Shown: piece by piece, positions 44,966-56,088 of the stretch | Layout of the letters: the number at the start of each line of letters is the position of its first letter | Numbering within the stretch: position 1 is the first letter of the stretch | Assembly: GCF_026745355.1 (NCBI RefSeq) | Contig: NC_079209.1 | Span: 19,838,987-19,902,986 of the forward strand | Direction of reading: 5' to 3' | DNA length: 64,000 nt | DNA from: Beta vulgaris subsp. vulgaris | Lineage: Eukaryota > Streptophyta > Magnoliopsida > Caryophyllales > Amaranthaceae | Made by a program: the position numbers and the translations under genes | The notes under the pieces: generated by a model | What the model saw: only the letters and a program-made list of their open reading frames with translations | Told to the model about the DNA's origin: nothing | Databases searched by the model: none

Positions 44966-45545
44966 GTCTGCATCAGTTTCACAAATGACGTTTCACAAAT
45001 GAGAAACTGCAGCAGCATTTCAAGCAGGTGGAATTGGCAAGACAGATTGAGAAAACAGGTGTTTCTGCTCTTGCTGTCCATGGAAGGTTGTTTTTGCCTT
45101 CTTTGCATCTGTTTCTCCATCTTTGAGACTATGTGTTACTGTTATACTATATCATGTCTTTTTATTTATGGTAGTATGACCTAAATCAAATTGCTAGTAA
45201 GACATATGTCTTGGTATTGTATCTTATACCCCTCCCTTCTCTGTATCCTCTCTTTCAAATATATTGCAGAAGAGTTCCAGGTAGACCAAGGAATCTTGCA
45301 AAGTGGAATGAGATTGTTGATGTACTTGCTGCTTTATTAATTATAGTGGTACCAGATCGATGGAGATGTTTTCACTCATGAAGATATTCAACGCATCAAA
45401 ATTGCTACAGGTTCCATAAAACTTCTTTTGTATAAGACTACTTATATCAACATTTTGTAGGCTAGATTATATTGAAGCACATTAAAATTGTTACGTGTAG
45501 ATCATACAATTGTGTACTTCAGAACTAGCAGTAGTAACAGCGCGA
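44966..45545 (+). pseudogene. Captured tRNA-dihydrouridine synthase exons
   Basis: A first piece encodes ARQIEKTGVSALAVHG (about 45035-45090), the second RRVPGRPRNLAKWNEIVDVLAAL (about 45269-45340), then in another frame NGDVFTHEDIQRIKIATG (to about 45411). These follow in order the DUS pattern (TGVSA..VHGR...RP.DPAKWNEI...NGD.F..ED..RI...TG). A last piece near 45520 may correspond to ASSVM.AR. DUS enzymes reduce uridines in tRNA with FMN. Frameshifts exclude function. Confidence 0.68.
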
Positions 45546-46437
45546 GATGTTGTGTTAATAGTATGATCCTGCAACCTCCTGATAAAAAGGAACATGGCTA
45601 CATCACTTTCATTCAGGGTAGTGGAAGTAGACCAAGTGTGCTATTAGATGAACAATATACAACCTTCACTAGAATAAGTTAGTCACTTCTTCCATATTAT
45701 AGATTAGAGAGTACATGTGGTTTAAAAATTTAGTAATAGTAGTTCAGGTAGCCCTCACCTTGACCCTAAGTTGCTGGAGGATTTCAGGGCGAACTTATAT
45801 GCAAGGTTAGTTAGTGTGTAAGTTCCTTTCTTCTTATGTTATGGGTCGTATGACATTTGCTACGAGCCAAATACGGAGCATTTATGGGGGGTTTTAACCG
45901 TAGCATTTGATCATTTTTCCACTAGTGAAATCATGAAGGTTTGTCAAAAAATCCTTAAATAAAACCACAATTTGGTGAATTTGATAAATTTCACAACCCC
46001 AATTTGAAAAACCTAATTTCTTGCGAATTGGGGAATTCATAACCATTAACTGTAAATCAAAAAAATTTAGAGAGAAGGAACCATTTACCTGATTTTCATA
46101 TGCGAGATGAAAAATGTGAATCTTGTTGGTCTTCTTCAAATGATTTGAATGGTGGAAGAGATGAGAGAGAATAGTGTGATGTGAAGAGATAAGATGAGAG
46201 AAAATGGTGTTTGAAGGAAATGGGGAAGAGGTGTGTCGAATGAATTTGAGAAAGTAGTTACGAAAATTGTCAAGTGGGGCCCATCAAACAGAATTACTAA
46301 CGTTTACTGTACATTGGAATTGTTACCAAAAAAACATGATAAAAGGTAGTTGTTTTAAAAATTAGACATATTAGGTAGTTGTTTTCAAAAACTTGTAATT
46401 AATAGGTAGTTTTTGACAAAAAAAATCCTAAATTAAA

Positions 46438-47201
46438 CTATATAAGTCTAATTATATTTAACATGCTTATAATTAATTTGAATTGCACATAAATTACATG
46501 GGCGGAGGCCCTAAAGTGGATAAGAATTACCTCCATCCATTGCTAATTTTGTTGTCTCCTTCTTCTTCTACGATCTAGTGCACCCAATCTGGTTTTGATT
46601 TTTTAGAATTTCGGTGCCAAACCCTTACTTCCACAGTCTCACTGTATAGATGTTAAACTTTCTCTTTTTAGAGAGCAAATCTAGTGATCTTTTTCTTTCA
46701 GAATACAACACCTATTTTATAGTAGAGTTTTTCCATCAAAGAGCCCTAATAAAAATGGTGAGCATTGTGAGTTGTTATAGAAGTAGGGAGATGATCATGG
46801 GGAGTTCCTTGATCATGGGTAGCCACTCACATAAAATGACTATATTAATCTATTAGCTGACTAGATATTATTAGTAATTAATTAATAACTAGCTAAAAAA
46901 ATTCCAACATTCTCCTACTTAGTCCATTTTAACAAGAAAAACTTCATATAGAAATCATAGCGATAAATTCTCTTAGAATGAGAATATTTTGTTCCATGTA
47001 TAACGATATACATAGTTTTACACCACTCATACTACTTAATGAGTAAACCCTATGTTTAGTTTACTCTAGGCTAAACATAATGACAATTCTCATAAATAAT
47101 AAGGTGTACGTACACAAATTCAAAAGAGAAATATCCAACTTACTGAAATATTTAAATACAAGGCAGATAATGTATTACATGATAGAACCAAGTCCCATCT
47201 T
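46438..47201. other. AT-rich stretch without a recognised gene
   Basis: Short frames only. The sequence around 46900-47100 (CATTCTCCTACTTAGTCC) looks like dispersed repeat material, but no paired ends were found. Confidence 0.4.
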
Positions 47202-48276
47202 GTTGTATTTCATGTTTTAATGATGCCAAATACTTCGGTAATAATAATATTTTATTTTAGAAAATCATAAAACACCAAAAATTATTGTCATGTTTATTTT
47301 ATATATCTTGTAGAGAAAGATTTTATAATCTAAGTCAAGATATTACTTTTATACATTTGGAATATAAGGTATGTTTAATGATCTATTAACTTAGAATATT
47401 TGTATTAAATATTCTTAGTTATTAGATATGAATGTTGTTATTGTTGCTTTACAGTTAAAGCTAACATGGAATAAATTATTGCTCGAAAAAGTGGTTGGAT
47501 GAAGTGGCGCATAAAAAGAGGAACTGTCTCCTTGAAGATCTTTAACCTTCGTAACAACCTGCTATGTGCAAGTAACTACCTGCTGGAATTCCTCCCCACT
47601 AACGGATAATGGAAGCTGTTATTTACTATTGCTATATTTGTGGAATATGCGCAGCAATTCAGGCCATATCTCCGCGATATTACAAGCATGGAATTAGGAG
47701 ATCATGGATTGATAAAATTCTGGTAGAAGATGGTCAATTACAACTACTATATAAGAAGAAGATTAATCGAATAAAAAAAATACAACTTTTCAGCTCGAAA
47801 AATCAATTACTATTTTAGAAAGTTGTTTCTGTATTTTTCTTGTTCTACTTTCCCTTGTAATATTCGAAGTTTTTGGGTGAGAGAAAAATTCAGAGAATAT
47901 CCTTGAGATAAAAAGAGAAAAAGAACGAGAGAAAAGAGAAGACTTCTAGTGAAGTCAAAGTGAGTGTCATCAGTTCAGGGGAAACTGAGTGATTGGGAAC
48001 AAGTTCCTAGAGGAACAGAGAAGGTCCTTGTTAGGTTGTAAAGAGAGATTCTTTTGGCCTATTTCATTAAAGAAAGTTGAGATTTAAATCCCTTGGGCTC
48101 AAGATTTTTCTTCCTATTGGGCCCGGCCTAGGATGTTTTTCTTGTAAAATTTCGTGTGTCTTTTCTCTTAAGTTTTAAAGTCAATTCTATTTCGCTTTAT
48201 AAATTCAAAAAATTTTCCCTCAACTACAATTCAACCCCCCTCTTGTAGTTGGTTCAGTGTTCATAGTAGAACAACA
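47202..48276 (+). repeat. 5' LTR of the truncated Copia
   Basis: About 1.07 kb, TG...CA ends, with pyrimidine-rich 3' part directly before the primer-binding site. The left border is inferred from family resemblance of the starting sequence only. Confidence 0.5.
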
Positions 48277-48359
48277 ATTGGTATTAGAGCTTAGTACCTC
48301 CAAAATTAGTTAACCTTGAGGAGCTAGTACCTGACACCATGAACACTACAGGTGAAAAC

Positions 48360-50060
48360 TTGATGAAGTATATTCTATTCAGCGTCCTCCCATGTTAATG
48401 GAAAGCATTATTCATACTAGAAAAATCGTATGAAGATCTTTATAAAAGCATAAAACTATCAAGTATGGAGAGTAATTGAGATTGGTGACTTTGAAGTTAC
48501 TAAGAAAAATGATAAAGGAGATATAATCCTAAAACCCCTGGAAGAATTTGCTAAAGAAGATTTCGGCAAAATGGAGATGAACAACATAGTTAAAAAGTTA
48601 CTCCACTATGACTTTGGTCCTCATGAACACAACCGGATCATGGGGTGCAAGACCATAAAACGGATGTGAGAACTTCTTCAAGTTACGCATGAAGGAATAA
48701 GCAAAGTGAAAAAGATCAAAGATCGACATGCTCATGCATAAGTATGAATTGTTTTAAATGAAACAAAAAGAGCTTGTTAAAGAAATACTAACTTGCTTTT
48801 CGAACATCATAAATGAACTTGAGTCTCTTGGAAAAATCATTACTCCAGAGGAACAAGTTGGAAAGGTTCTAAGGAGTCTTCCCTAAGAGGAGAAGTGGAT
48901 GGCTAAAATAATTGCCTTATTGTAAATAAAATATTTCACTACATTCAATGTACAGCAGTTGGTAGGTTCCTTGATGACCCATGAATTGCATCTAAGAACT
49001 CATAAATCAGATGCTGCGATACTGAAGGCTCCGGCTGCTCAAAATAGATGATCAAGAAGAGTCAGAGACAGATGACAAAGAAGCTGCTATGATCGTGAGA
49101 AGATTCAAGAAGTTCTTTAAAAAAAATTATAAAGGGAAGATCACAAGGAAACCTACCAAATTGAGTTGTCACAAGAAGTCCATACCACTTTATCAAAGAG
49201 TGTCCCTAATAGGATACCGAGAAGGATAAAGGCAAATTCAAAGAAAGGAACAAGGATCAGCCAAAAGCTTTTTTGAAAACAGAGAATAGATGAAGAGAGC
49301 CATGATTGCTGCATTTGGGGAGAATCTAATTCTGAAAAGGACCAGGAATAGGCAGAAGAAGAAACTACTCACCTATGTCTCATGGGAAAAACTGAAGATG
49401 AAGCAGAGTCATCAAATACCAAGGTATATCCTAACAATATAAAAGAAGAGCTTATAGAACTTAACTAAAGCCAACTTGTGAAATTAATTACTTCTTGAAA
49501 GGTTAGATGATTTTAAGGCTATGTGTGTTAAAAAGGATCAACTAGAGAATGCCTTAAAAGTCACTAAGAAACATTCAATTTGGCTTTAATCTTTAAAAAT
49601 CGATACTAAAAAACGGTTCTTCGACCTTTTAGATAAAAACCGAAGTATACAAGAAGCTTTCGAAAAGGTTAAAAAATAAGAATTATTTTTTGAACACGGA
49701 ACTGGCAAAGTGGAAACTCTTTGTTCCTGAAGGATCTGTTCCTTCAACTAGTATCATGACAGATTTTGAGAAACTAAAGTCTGATTATGAAAATGCTTTA
49801 AGTGAAAATCTGGTACTAAAGAAGGAACTGGGTTTCTCTAGCCTGACCCTGTAAGTTGGATATAAAAGTATCAGCACATTAAGGAAGAGATGGACTAGGC
49901 TTCAATCACAAGAAGAAAAATTAAAAAGAAATAATATGTTGATTTGCCTAGTAGCAAGATATGTTCCTACTATGGGAACAGTGGACACATAGTTTATGAT
50001 TGTTCCACTAGGGAAGAAAGTATAGAAAAAATACATACCGAGTGAAACATGTATGAAAAG
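48360..50060 (+). pseudogene. Decayed Copia gag with zinc-knuckle remnant
   Basis: Pieces in different frames match Copia gag: KSKIDMLMHKYELF (with stop before MKQKELV), CFSNIINELESLGKIITPEEQ, and MTHELHLRTHKSD near 48985. Near 49950 is KICSYYGNSGHIVYDCST, a zinc knuckle lacking one cysteine. Stops and frameshifts are frequent over 1.7 kb; the protein cannot be made. Confidence 0.7.
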
Positions 50061-50103
50061 TAAAGGATGATTTGAGTCCACAAAAGGAACCCAAGCAAGA
50101 CTA

Positions 50104-50172
50104 GGTTGGACAACATTTCTTATCATCAGAGAAAGCAAATGGCAAGATAGTATTTTTTCACTTGCAAATTCT
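50104..50172 (+). other. 69-bp mosaic copied from three parts of the SBT5.6 gene
   Basis: Bases 50104-50124 equal 27330-27350 (exon 6), 50119-50156 equal 27572-27609 (exon 7), and 50153-50172 equal 27421-27440 (intron 6). All matches are exact and in the same orientation. Neighbouring pieces overlap by microhomology: CTTATC (6 bases) and TTTT (4 bases). The order in the mosaic is 6, 7, intron 6, so it is not a spliced copy. It lies exactly where the truncated Copia stops, which suggests filler DNA from template-switching break repair. Confidence 0.88.
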
Positions 50173-51048
50173 AAGCTATTTGGTTGTTTAATTGGCTGTC
50201 GCAATGCGAAAGAAGAAGTCCAATGAAGGAAGCACAAAAGAAGCACCTAAAGCTGGAAAGAAGCTCTTAGTTTCCGAAGCCAACAAAAAAAATTGTGACT
50301 ACAAGTTTAGCTAGTCTCTTATTTAGCCACTACCCCTGTATGCAAAACGATGCAATCAAATGGCCACACTTATACATGGTGCTGAACTAGAAAATTTATC
50401 TACTAGACTGATCAAAACATGACCAACTAGCCTAGTAACAGTCAAAAATCAATTTTTAGTATCCATTAAATATATTAGATTTTTTTTCAACATCACTAAG
50501 ATCAAGCAGTTCTGATATTGAATGAGAAACCCTCTCTTCTATTCTTTATGGTTCAATAATGTCTACTGGAAACAGATCTTTGTACCAAAGCATTGTAACA
50601 ATTTATGTGGCAACAAGCAGCGGTCGGAGAAATAACAGTTGCCAAGTAACAACAAAACACAAAGGTAACATCTCATAGCAAGGAAGAACCAATTAAAACA
50701 TTTAACAGCACGTGAGTGTGGAATGTTTGCAAAACACGCTAGCATGACAATCAAATAAATCAATTGGACACAAGACAAAGAGTTAAATCATAGGAGTGAT
50801 CAAATTTCACAGTAAAAAGACTATCTTATCCTCAACAGCAGGATCAATATCAAGGTTAGCTTTCACAAAGAGATAGCCAACAACCTTGACAATAGCCAAA
50901 TTCATATATTCTACTCTTTAGAGTCCATCATTCCCTGAGTTAACAATGAACAAGAGTGGCACATTAGATTTTTAGTACTTTCAAGAGGTATGAATTGTCA
51001 CATTGACTTAAGTAGAACCTACTACCTTGACCTCATAATAGAATGGAA
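50173..51048. other. No recognised gene
   Basis: A short frame near 50205-50300 is Lys-rich (MRKKKSNEGSTKEAPKAGKK) without a known domain. Otherwise only broken frames are visible. Confidence 0.4.
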
Positions 51049-51429
51049 TTGGAGCCAACGTTTCCGGAGATGACAAAGCCACCGACAGAACAGAGAGCCC
51101 AGATTCAGCATCGAATGTTGTAACTTGAAATGCAAAAGGTTAGGTTGCAGGCTAAGGCACTTGACATTGAGAAACAGCGGCTTAAATGGTTAAAATTTCA
51201 CAGCAAGAAAGATAGAGAACTTGAGAAATTGAGGCTGGAGAATGATAGGATGAAACTAGAGAACGATCGGATGGTTTTGCTGCTTAAGCAAAATGAAATG
51301 GTGCTATGTATGCAAAAGTCAGATACATCATTAAAGCGCATTTCCATTAGCATTGACAGGCTCCAAGGAAGAGATGGAACCAAGAATGAGTCAAGTGTGG
51401 GCACGTTGCCAGTAGCTAGGGGTTGTTAG
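51049..51429 (+). pseudogene. Trihelix transcription factor C-terminal fragment
   Basis: One frame reads FPEMTKPPTEQRAQIQHRML, a TAA (51121-51123), then LEMQKVRLQAKALDIEKQRL, KWLKFHSKKDRELEKLRLEN and NDRMVLLLKQNEMVL. This is the C-terminal coiled-coil of plant trihelix (GT-type) factors, where family members have Gln at the stop position. The DNA-binding trihelix domain is not found upstream. The frame ends in a G-rich tract. It is a gene fragment, with a single nonsense change visible in the conserved part. Confidence 0.68.
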
Positions 51430-51715
51430 AAAGGGGGAGGGGGGAAGCAGCTAGCATGGTTGGCAGAAAGAGGGAGGGGGGGCTACAGGGGGAGGGTAGT
51501 ACCTAGAAGAGGGGGCTATAGGGGGTGGCAGCAGTTAGCATATTAGCAGTAGCTAGGGGGGTGGTAGGGTAGCAGTAGGTGGGGGTGGCAGTAGGTGGGA
51601 GGATGACAGTAGGGGGTGGAAGGCTGTGGGAGGGGGTTCTAAAGGTTGGCGGGGGTGGGGTAGCATGAGGAGAAGGGTGGCAGGGGTGGGCAGCAAGCTA
51701 GGGGAGGAGGAAAAA
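51425..51715 (+). repeat. G-rich degenerate minisatellite
   Basis: Irregular units around GGTGGCAGTAG and GGGGGAGG recur across about 290 bp. Many runs of three to six G on one strand could form G-quadruplexes. The apparent frame on the minus strand is an effect of composition. Confidence 0.75.
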
Positions 51716-53109
51716 AAATGAATTGGGTACATTATACATGAGTCAAGAGTGGCAGTAGCCATAACAATACTATATTCAGATGATATGAGAAGCCAAAACA
51801 CCATAACTTGATGAGAATCATTGATAGAAAAGAGTCACATAATAAAATTCAAGAGTTCATAACTGTGATTATAACCTCCTCCTTTGCATAAAATTTCACA
51901 TTGGTTGGCCATCCCGAGTCTGAATTGGGAAGTAGTAGATTAGTTTGAGGTCTCAAAAAAAGTAGTAGATTAGTTTTAGTAATAATTTCGCTAATGTTCA
52001 TGCTAACTATTTTTGCCTTAAATACAGAGAGAAATCAAAGATTACTAGAAAGTAAAGTGCAACAATCATACAACACCAGATTAGCAGTTTGAGAACATAT
52101 TAGACCTGAATTTTCTTGTAATACATTCAATTTAAGTAACAATATCTATAGTATCAAGGTTTCATTAGCCAACACTCAAAGAGCTTTGATACTTATACTA
52201 AAGCAAGGTACAAATCTCCAATTAAACTGATGAATCACCTTCTAAATTATGAAAACACCGGATCCATTAAGCAATTCACAATATTCTATTTAGAATTTTT
52301 AACAAAAATTTCAACAAAAATGAAAAATGAAAAAGCTGAGCTCAAAATCAGCCTCGTCACTTCCTAAAAGCGTTGAGCCAAAAGTGTCGAGAAGCTAAGG
52401 AATTTGTTATAGTGGAGGAAAATCTTTAAACAACTTGGTACATCTTATGACTTCTTCAGTATGTATGATAATAAGCAAGTTAGTTACTTCAAAATTTACT
52501 AACCCCAAACTTTTAATAACAGACGACGAAATAAACGAATAAGTTGACCAGAATCAAATAACGCTTTAACGAGAATGAAGTTAATAGAGAAAGTACCAGA
52601 AACTACGTCGATAGTAATGACAGGTCATTCCCCTTTACAGTCTCTACCAGGGTGGTTCTGTTTACACTTCTTAAAGTTGTAACTCTTCTCATATTGACCT
52701 TTATCATTAATGCCTTGACCATTCCTTCCTTGGAAATTCCCATTTCCATTTCTTGTAAAATAAAATATTCCCATTCACATGCCAAAATAAATTCTTGCTC
52801 ACTTGGATAACTAAATATTTACTTTTATTCCTCAAAATAATGATACTAACACTATTTTGAATCCATAATAACTATATTTTTTCCTTAACAAAATAAAGGT
52901 ACTAAGAAATAAGTTTAAACCATTGCTTGATCGACTACTTATCCAATAATTGTTCTTAAAGCATAAATACATAACCTAAGGAGATACATCATTAGGCTCA
53001 TCCTCCAAGTCTTCATCATCCTCATCCTCGTCTACTACAGAAAATCTCGGTTCACAAAAAATAATCCTCATCATAGCATAATATATATTCTTTCAAGTTT
53101 CACTCCCAG
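51716..53109. other. AT-rich stretch without a recognised gene
   Basis: I see only short broken frames and no domain, paired repeat or RNA gene. Confidence 0.4.
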
Positions 53110-56088
53110 TGTAATCCCCCGTAATTTTATGAATTTTATAAAAATATTTTTAAAGTATAGATATATATATATATTAATATATTTAGTATTTAAATGATTT
53201 TATAATGAAAGATTGACTATTGAAAGTCAAAGGAATTATTTAATGATTTTAAGTAATAAAATATTTTATTTAGTCATACTTTGAGAATTATTTTAATAGC
53301 TTAAACATCTTTGAGTTTAGTAAAAATATTTTAAAATGGTATAGGAATCCAAATATACCCAAGTACCCAACCATTAAATATTATTGAAATCCCAAACCTT
53401 TATAACTTATATATGACCATCTTTTATTAAATTAACCCATCAAGCCCAATTTTCTTTTGAACCCTAATGGAAAACTATAAATACCCTTTCTTTACACAAC
53501 TTCCCACACATTAAACACTATATTCTCTCTCCTCCTTCTCCCCCATATTTTTTGGCCCCCCTCCTTTCTGCTCTCTCTCTTTTATTTTTCCCTCTCTTCT
53601 ACTCTTCGGCCTTCACTCCTCCTTCGTGTGACGACCGCCGCCGACCACCAACAACCAGCGTTCCTTCGGCTGTCGCAAGACTTCTTTGCTCTCTCTTTTT
53701 GGTTCTTTCTTCCTCCTCAAGTTATTAATGCAAACTTCGTATTTTTAAGGTTTGTTTTAATAAGATTGTGTTTAAAAGTTATAGTTCTATGATTTAATTA
53801 TGAACCTAAAATTATATGATTTATGTAATGAAGAAATTAAAATTCAGATTTACTTATTAGGTTTGAATTGGTTTTGAAATCCCAATTCAAACATAATAAG
53901 TAAATCATAGTTGTATACTAGAGTTGTATTTTTAGGGTTTTATGAGTTAAAAAATCATAATTATATATTATAGTTTGTAAAATTGAGTACTCATACAATT
54001 ATGATTATGTTTAAGTATGTTTTAAAGGAATTTCAATACATTATCAGTTGTTGGAATTTTTATTGCTATACTTATGAAGGAAATTCTCAAAGTATGAGTT
54101 TTAAGGATTTTTAATGACTAGTATAATATTATTATATTATGAAGTATTAATAATTGAAGTTTTACTGATGGAAAAGGTTTATAAACACTTTTAAAGAGGG
54201 TTTAAAATATTTTTAAGTCGCTGGAAATTATTTGCGTATTGATTCTTAGTTATGGTGGTATTTAGTAGGCGGAAAATATTCTTTGTAAGGCGACTTTTAA
54301 GCTTGTTAAAGTACCCTCAAATTTTTTCTACACAAGGTACATACATACCTATATGCGAGTTGGATTAGTATCATGTCCTAAGGATGGGATTTATGTATTA
54401 ACATGTATATGAAACTATTTTTAGTTCATATGTGATTTATATTTAATTTAAATTGCATGTGTTTATGTCGTTGTGTGAAACATGTTGACTATGATGATTA
54501 TACTATGTTTGCATGGAAGATTGATGCAAGCATATGGAATTTGGAAACTTTTTTATATTATTCATATGAGAGATTAATATATATGTTAGTTTGGATCATG
54601 ATTGAATCATGTTGTTCAGTCTGGATTATTTAATTACTTTATAAGGTCCGAGGGCCTTATTTGATAAGTGGATTATTATACCTGTGAAAGGTTGGTTTGT
54701 TGTTGACTTGGTTTAACAAATAAAGGACGGTTATGAATTACAGTTGGAATTAATCTTGGGTTGTTAAGTTGTTGTTGATCACCTTATCTAATCCTAAGAT
54801 AAAAATGAATGTTTATGATTGTTTGATGATTGTATTATTTGTCCTACTTGTGAGTCATCACAAGTGAATAAATTATTAATCATGTAAAGTGAAACATACT
54901 TTAGACTTGTGCACGTCTGAAGTTTTGGACAAGTATGAGTTGGAGTACATGGTGGTAGCCCATGACTTTTCTTGGGACCGGATTGATCACAATGTCCTAA
55001 TTTTATTTTAAAGGTTCTTCGATATCGTAGGTCAAGGGAATACAAAGTTGCACCCATATTTCGTCTTCTAAAGGAAAGACTGGTTTTGCTCTAGACAACT
55101 CGTTCCATTGACTATTCCTTCTAAATTAATTAATCTATTAGTTGGAAGTTTAGTTCAGTAAAAGTAGTCTGCAATGTTATTCTATTTTTATTTATCACTG
55201 CTTAATATTTATTAGTATCATGTTAGGATTGTTTCTTTATTTATTTCTTTAGTATGAAGTACTCACCTTTGCTGATTACATGCTTTGTGTATGTATATTG
55301 ATCATGACTATGCCTTATTGATCTTGTGATGACCCATGGGTTCGCGATTCAAGAGGTTGTGTTGATTATATATTTTATTTGACTTTATACTTTTCACATT
55401 TGACTTTGACTTTTGTTGGTTGACTTTTAGAGTTGACTTTTTGGTTGACTAAGTTTTATTTCTAAAGTTTATTTATTATGTTTTTTCTGCAAAAATTCTG
55501 AAATAGCCGATACATTATCACACGGGCGATAATACTTTGATAATTCTCTAATTTTTATATTAAAAAGGTATTTTAGACCTTGTTATGCGTTGTGTCTTGA
55601 AAGTAGGCATCCCTGATAACAATGATGAGGTAATTCATCAAGAGTTTTATCGTACTAGAGGGCAAACCCGAAAGGACATCTATATTGTTTATTGGAGATC
55701 TTATCTAAGCGATGTGAGTGATTCAAAGTCGAACAAAGATGTACCTCAATCCAAAAGGATTGAATGATCTACTAGAACTAGGAATTCAGGTTATTATTAT
55801 TATAGTGAAGACTATCGAGACTTTGAAGATGAAATGTTACTCCACAAAAGTATAAAGAAAACAAGGATAAGAATGATAATGTAACTCCATAGACTACTTA
55901 CATATGTTTTAAGGTTAGTAGTTGAATAAGTAGCTAAGCTACAATGGTTTAGATTTCCTTCTTTAGCATCTTTTTATTATTGAGGAATAAGTTGGTTATT
56001 TTGGGATTGGAAAAATGTTCTTATTATCGTTTGAGGAATAAAAGTTACTATTCAGTTATTCAAGTTGAGTAAGTATTTATTTTAGTAC

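Larger units (their letters stand above)
40590..45927 (+). mobile_element. Pack-CACTA: 5.3-kb CACTA with captured host gene fragments
   Basis: The left end CACTAGTGGAAAAAAG and right end TTTTTCCACTAGTG are inverted and flanked by AAA on both sides (40587-40589, 45928-45930). Near both ends the motifs ACGGAGCATTTG and CCGTAGCATTTGA recur as subterminal repeats. No TNPA/TNPD-like transposase is recognisable. Instead the interior carries exon pieces, all on the + strand, of a fibrillin/PAP gene, an LRR gene (twice), a tesmin/TSO1-like CXC gene and a tRNA-dihydrouridine synthase gene, with remnants of their splice sites. Confidence 0.88.
39976..46428. mobile_element. Long-TIR Mutator-like element carrying a nested CACTA
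   Basis: A perfect 9-bp target duplication TAAATTAAA (39967-39975 and 46429-46437) flanks inverted arms of about 180 bp. Shared landmarks are TGTCAAAAACTAC, AAAACAACTACCTA, AATATGTCTAATTTTTAAAA and GGGGCCCA/TGGGCCCC near the inner end of each arm. Nine bases and long arms point to a Mutator-like element. Without the 5.3-kb CACTA inside, it would be about 1.1 kb and non-coding, hence non-autonomous. Confidence 0.85.
47202..50103 (+). mobile_element. Truncated Ty1/Copia retrotransposon (5' LTR and decayed gag)
   Basis: A probable 5' LTR (47202-48276) starts TGTTGTATTTCATG and ends CAACA. It is followed by TTGGTATTAGAGC, a primer-binding site for Met-tRNA with one change. Gag follows with many stops: ELLQVTHEGISKVKK, NELESLGKIITPEEQVGKVL and a damaged zinc knuckle near 49965 (CSYYGNSGHIVYDC, second Cys replaced by Tyr). 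This resembles the SIRE/Maximus lineage. Protease, integrase, RT and the 3' LTR are missing; the copy ends at the SBT5.6-derived mosaic at 50104. Confidence 0.7.

Noticed and set aside
47609..47818. 69-codon frame
   Set aside because: Lies inside the probable Copia LTR; no domain.
55585..55767. 60-codon frame
   Set aside because: Within decayed LTR sequence; no recognised family.
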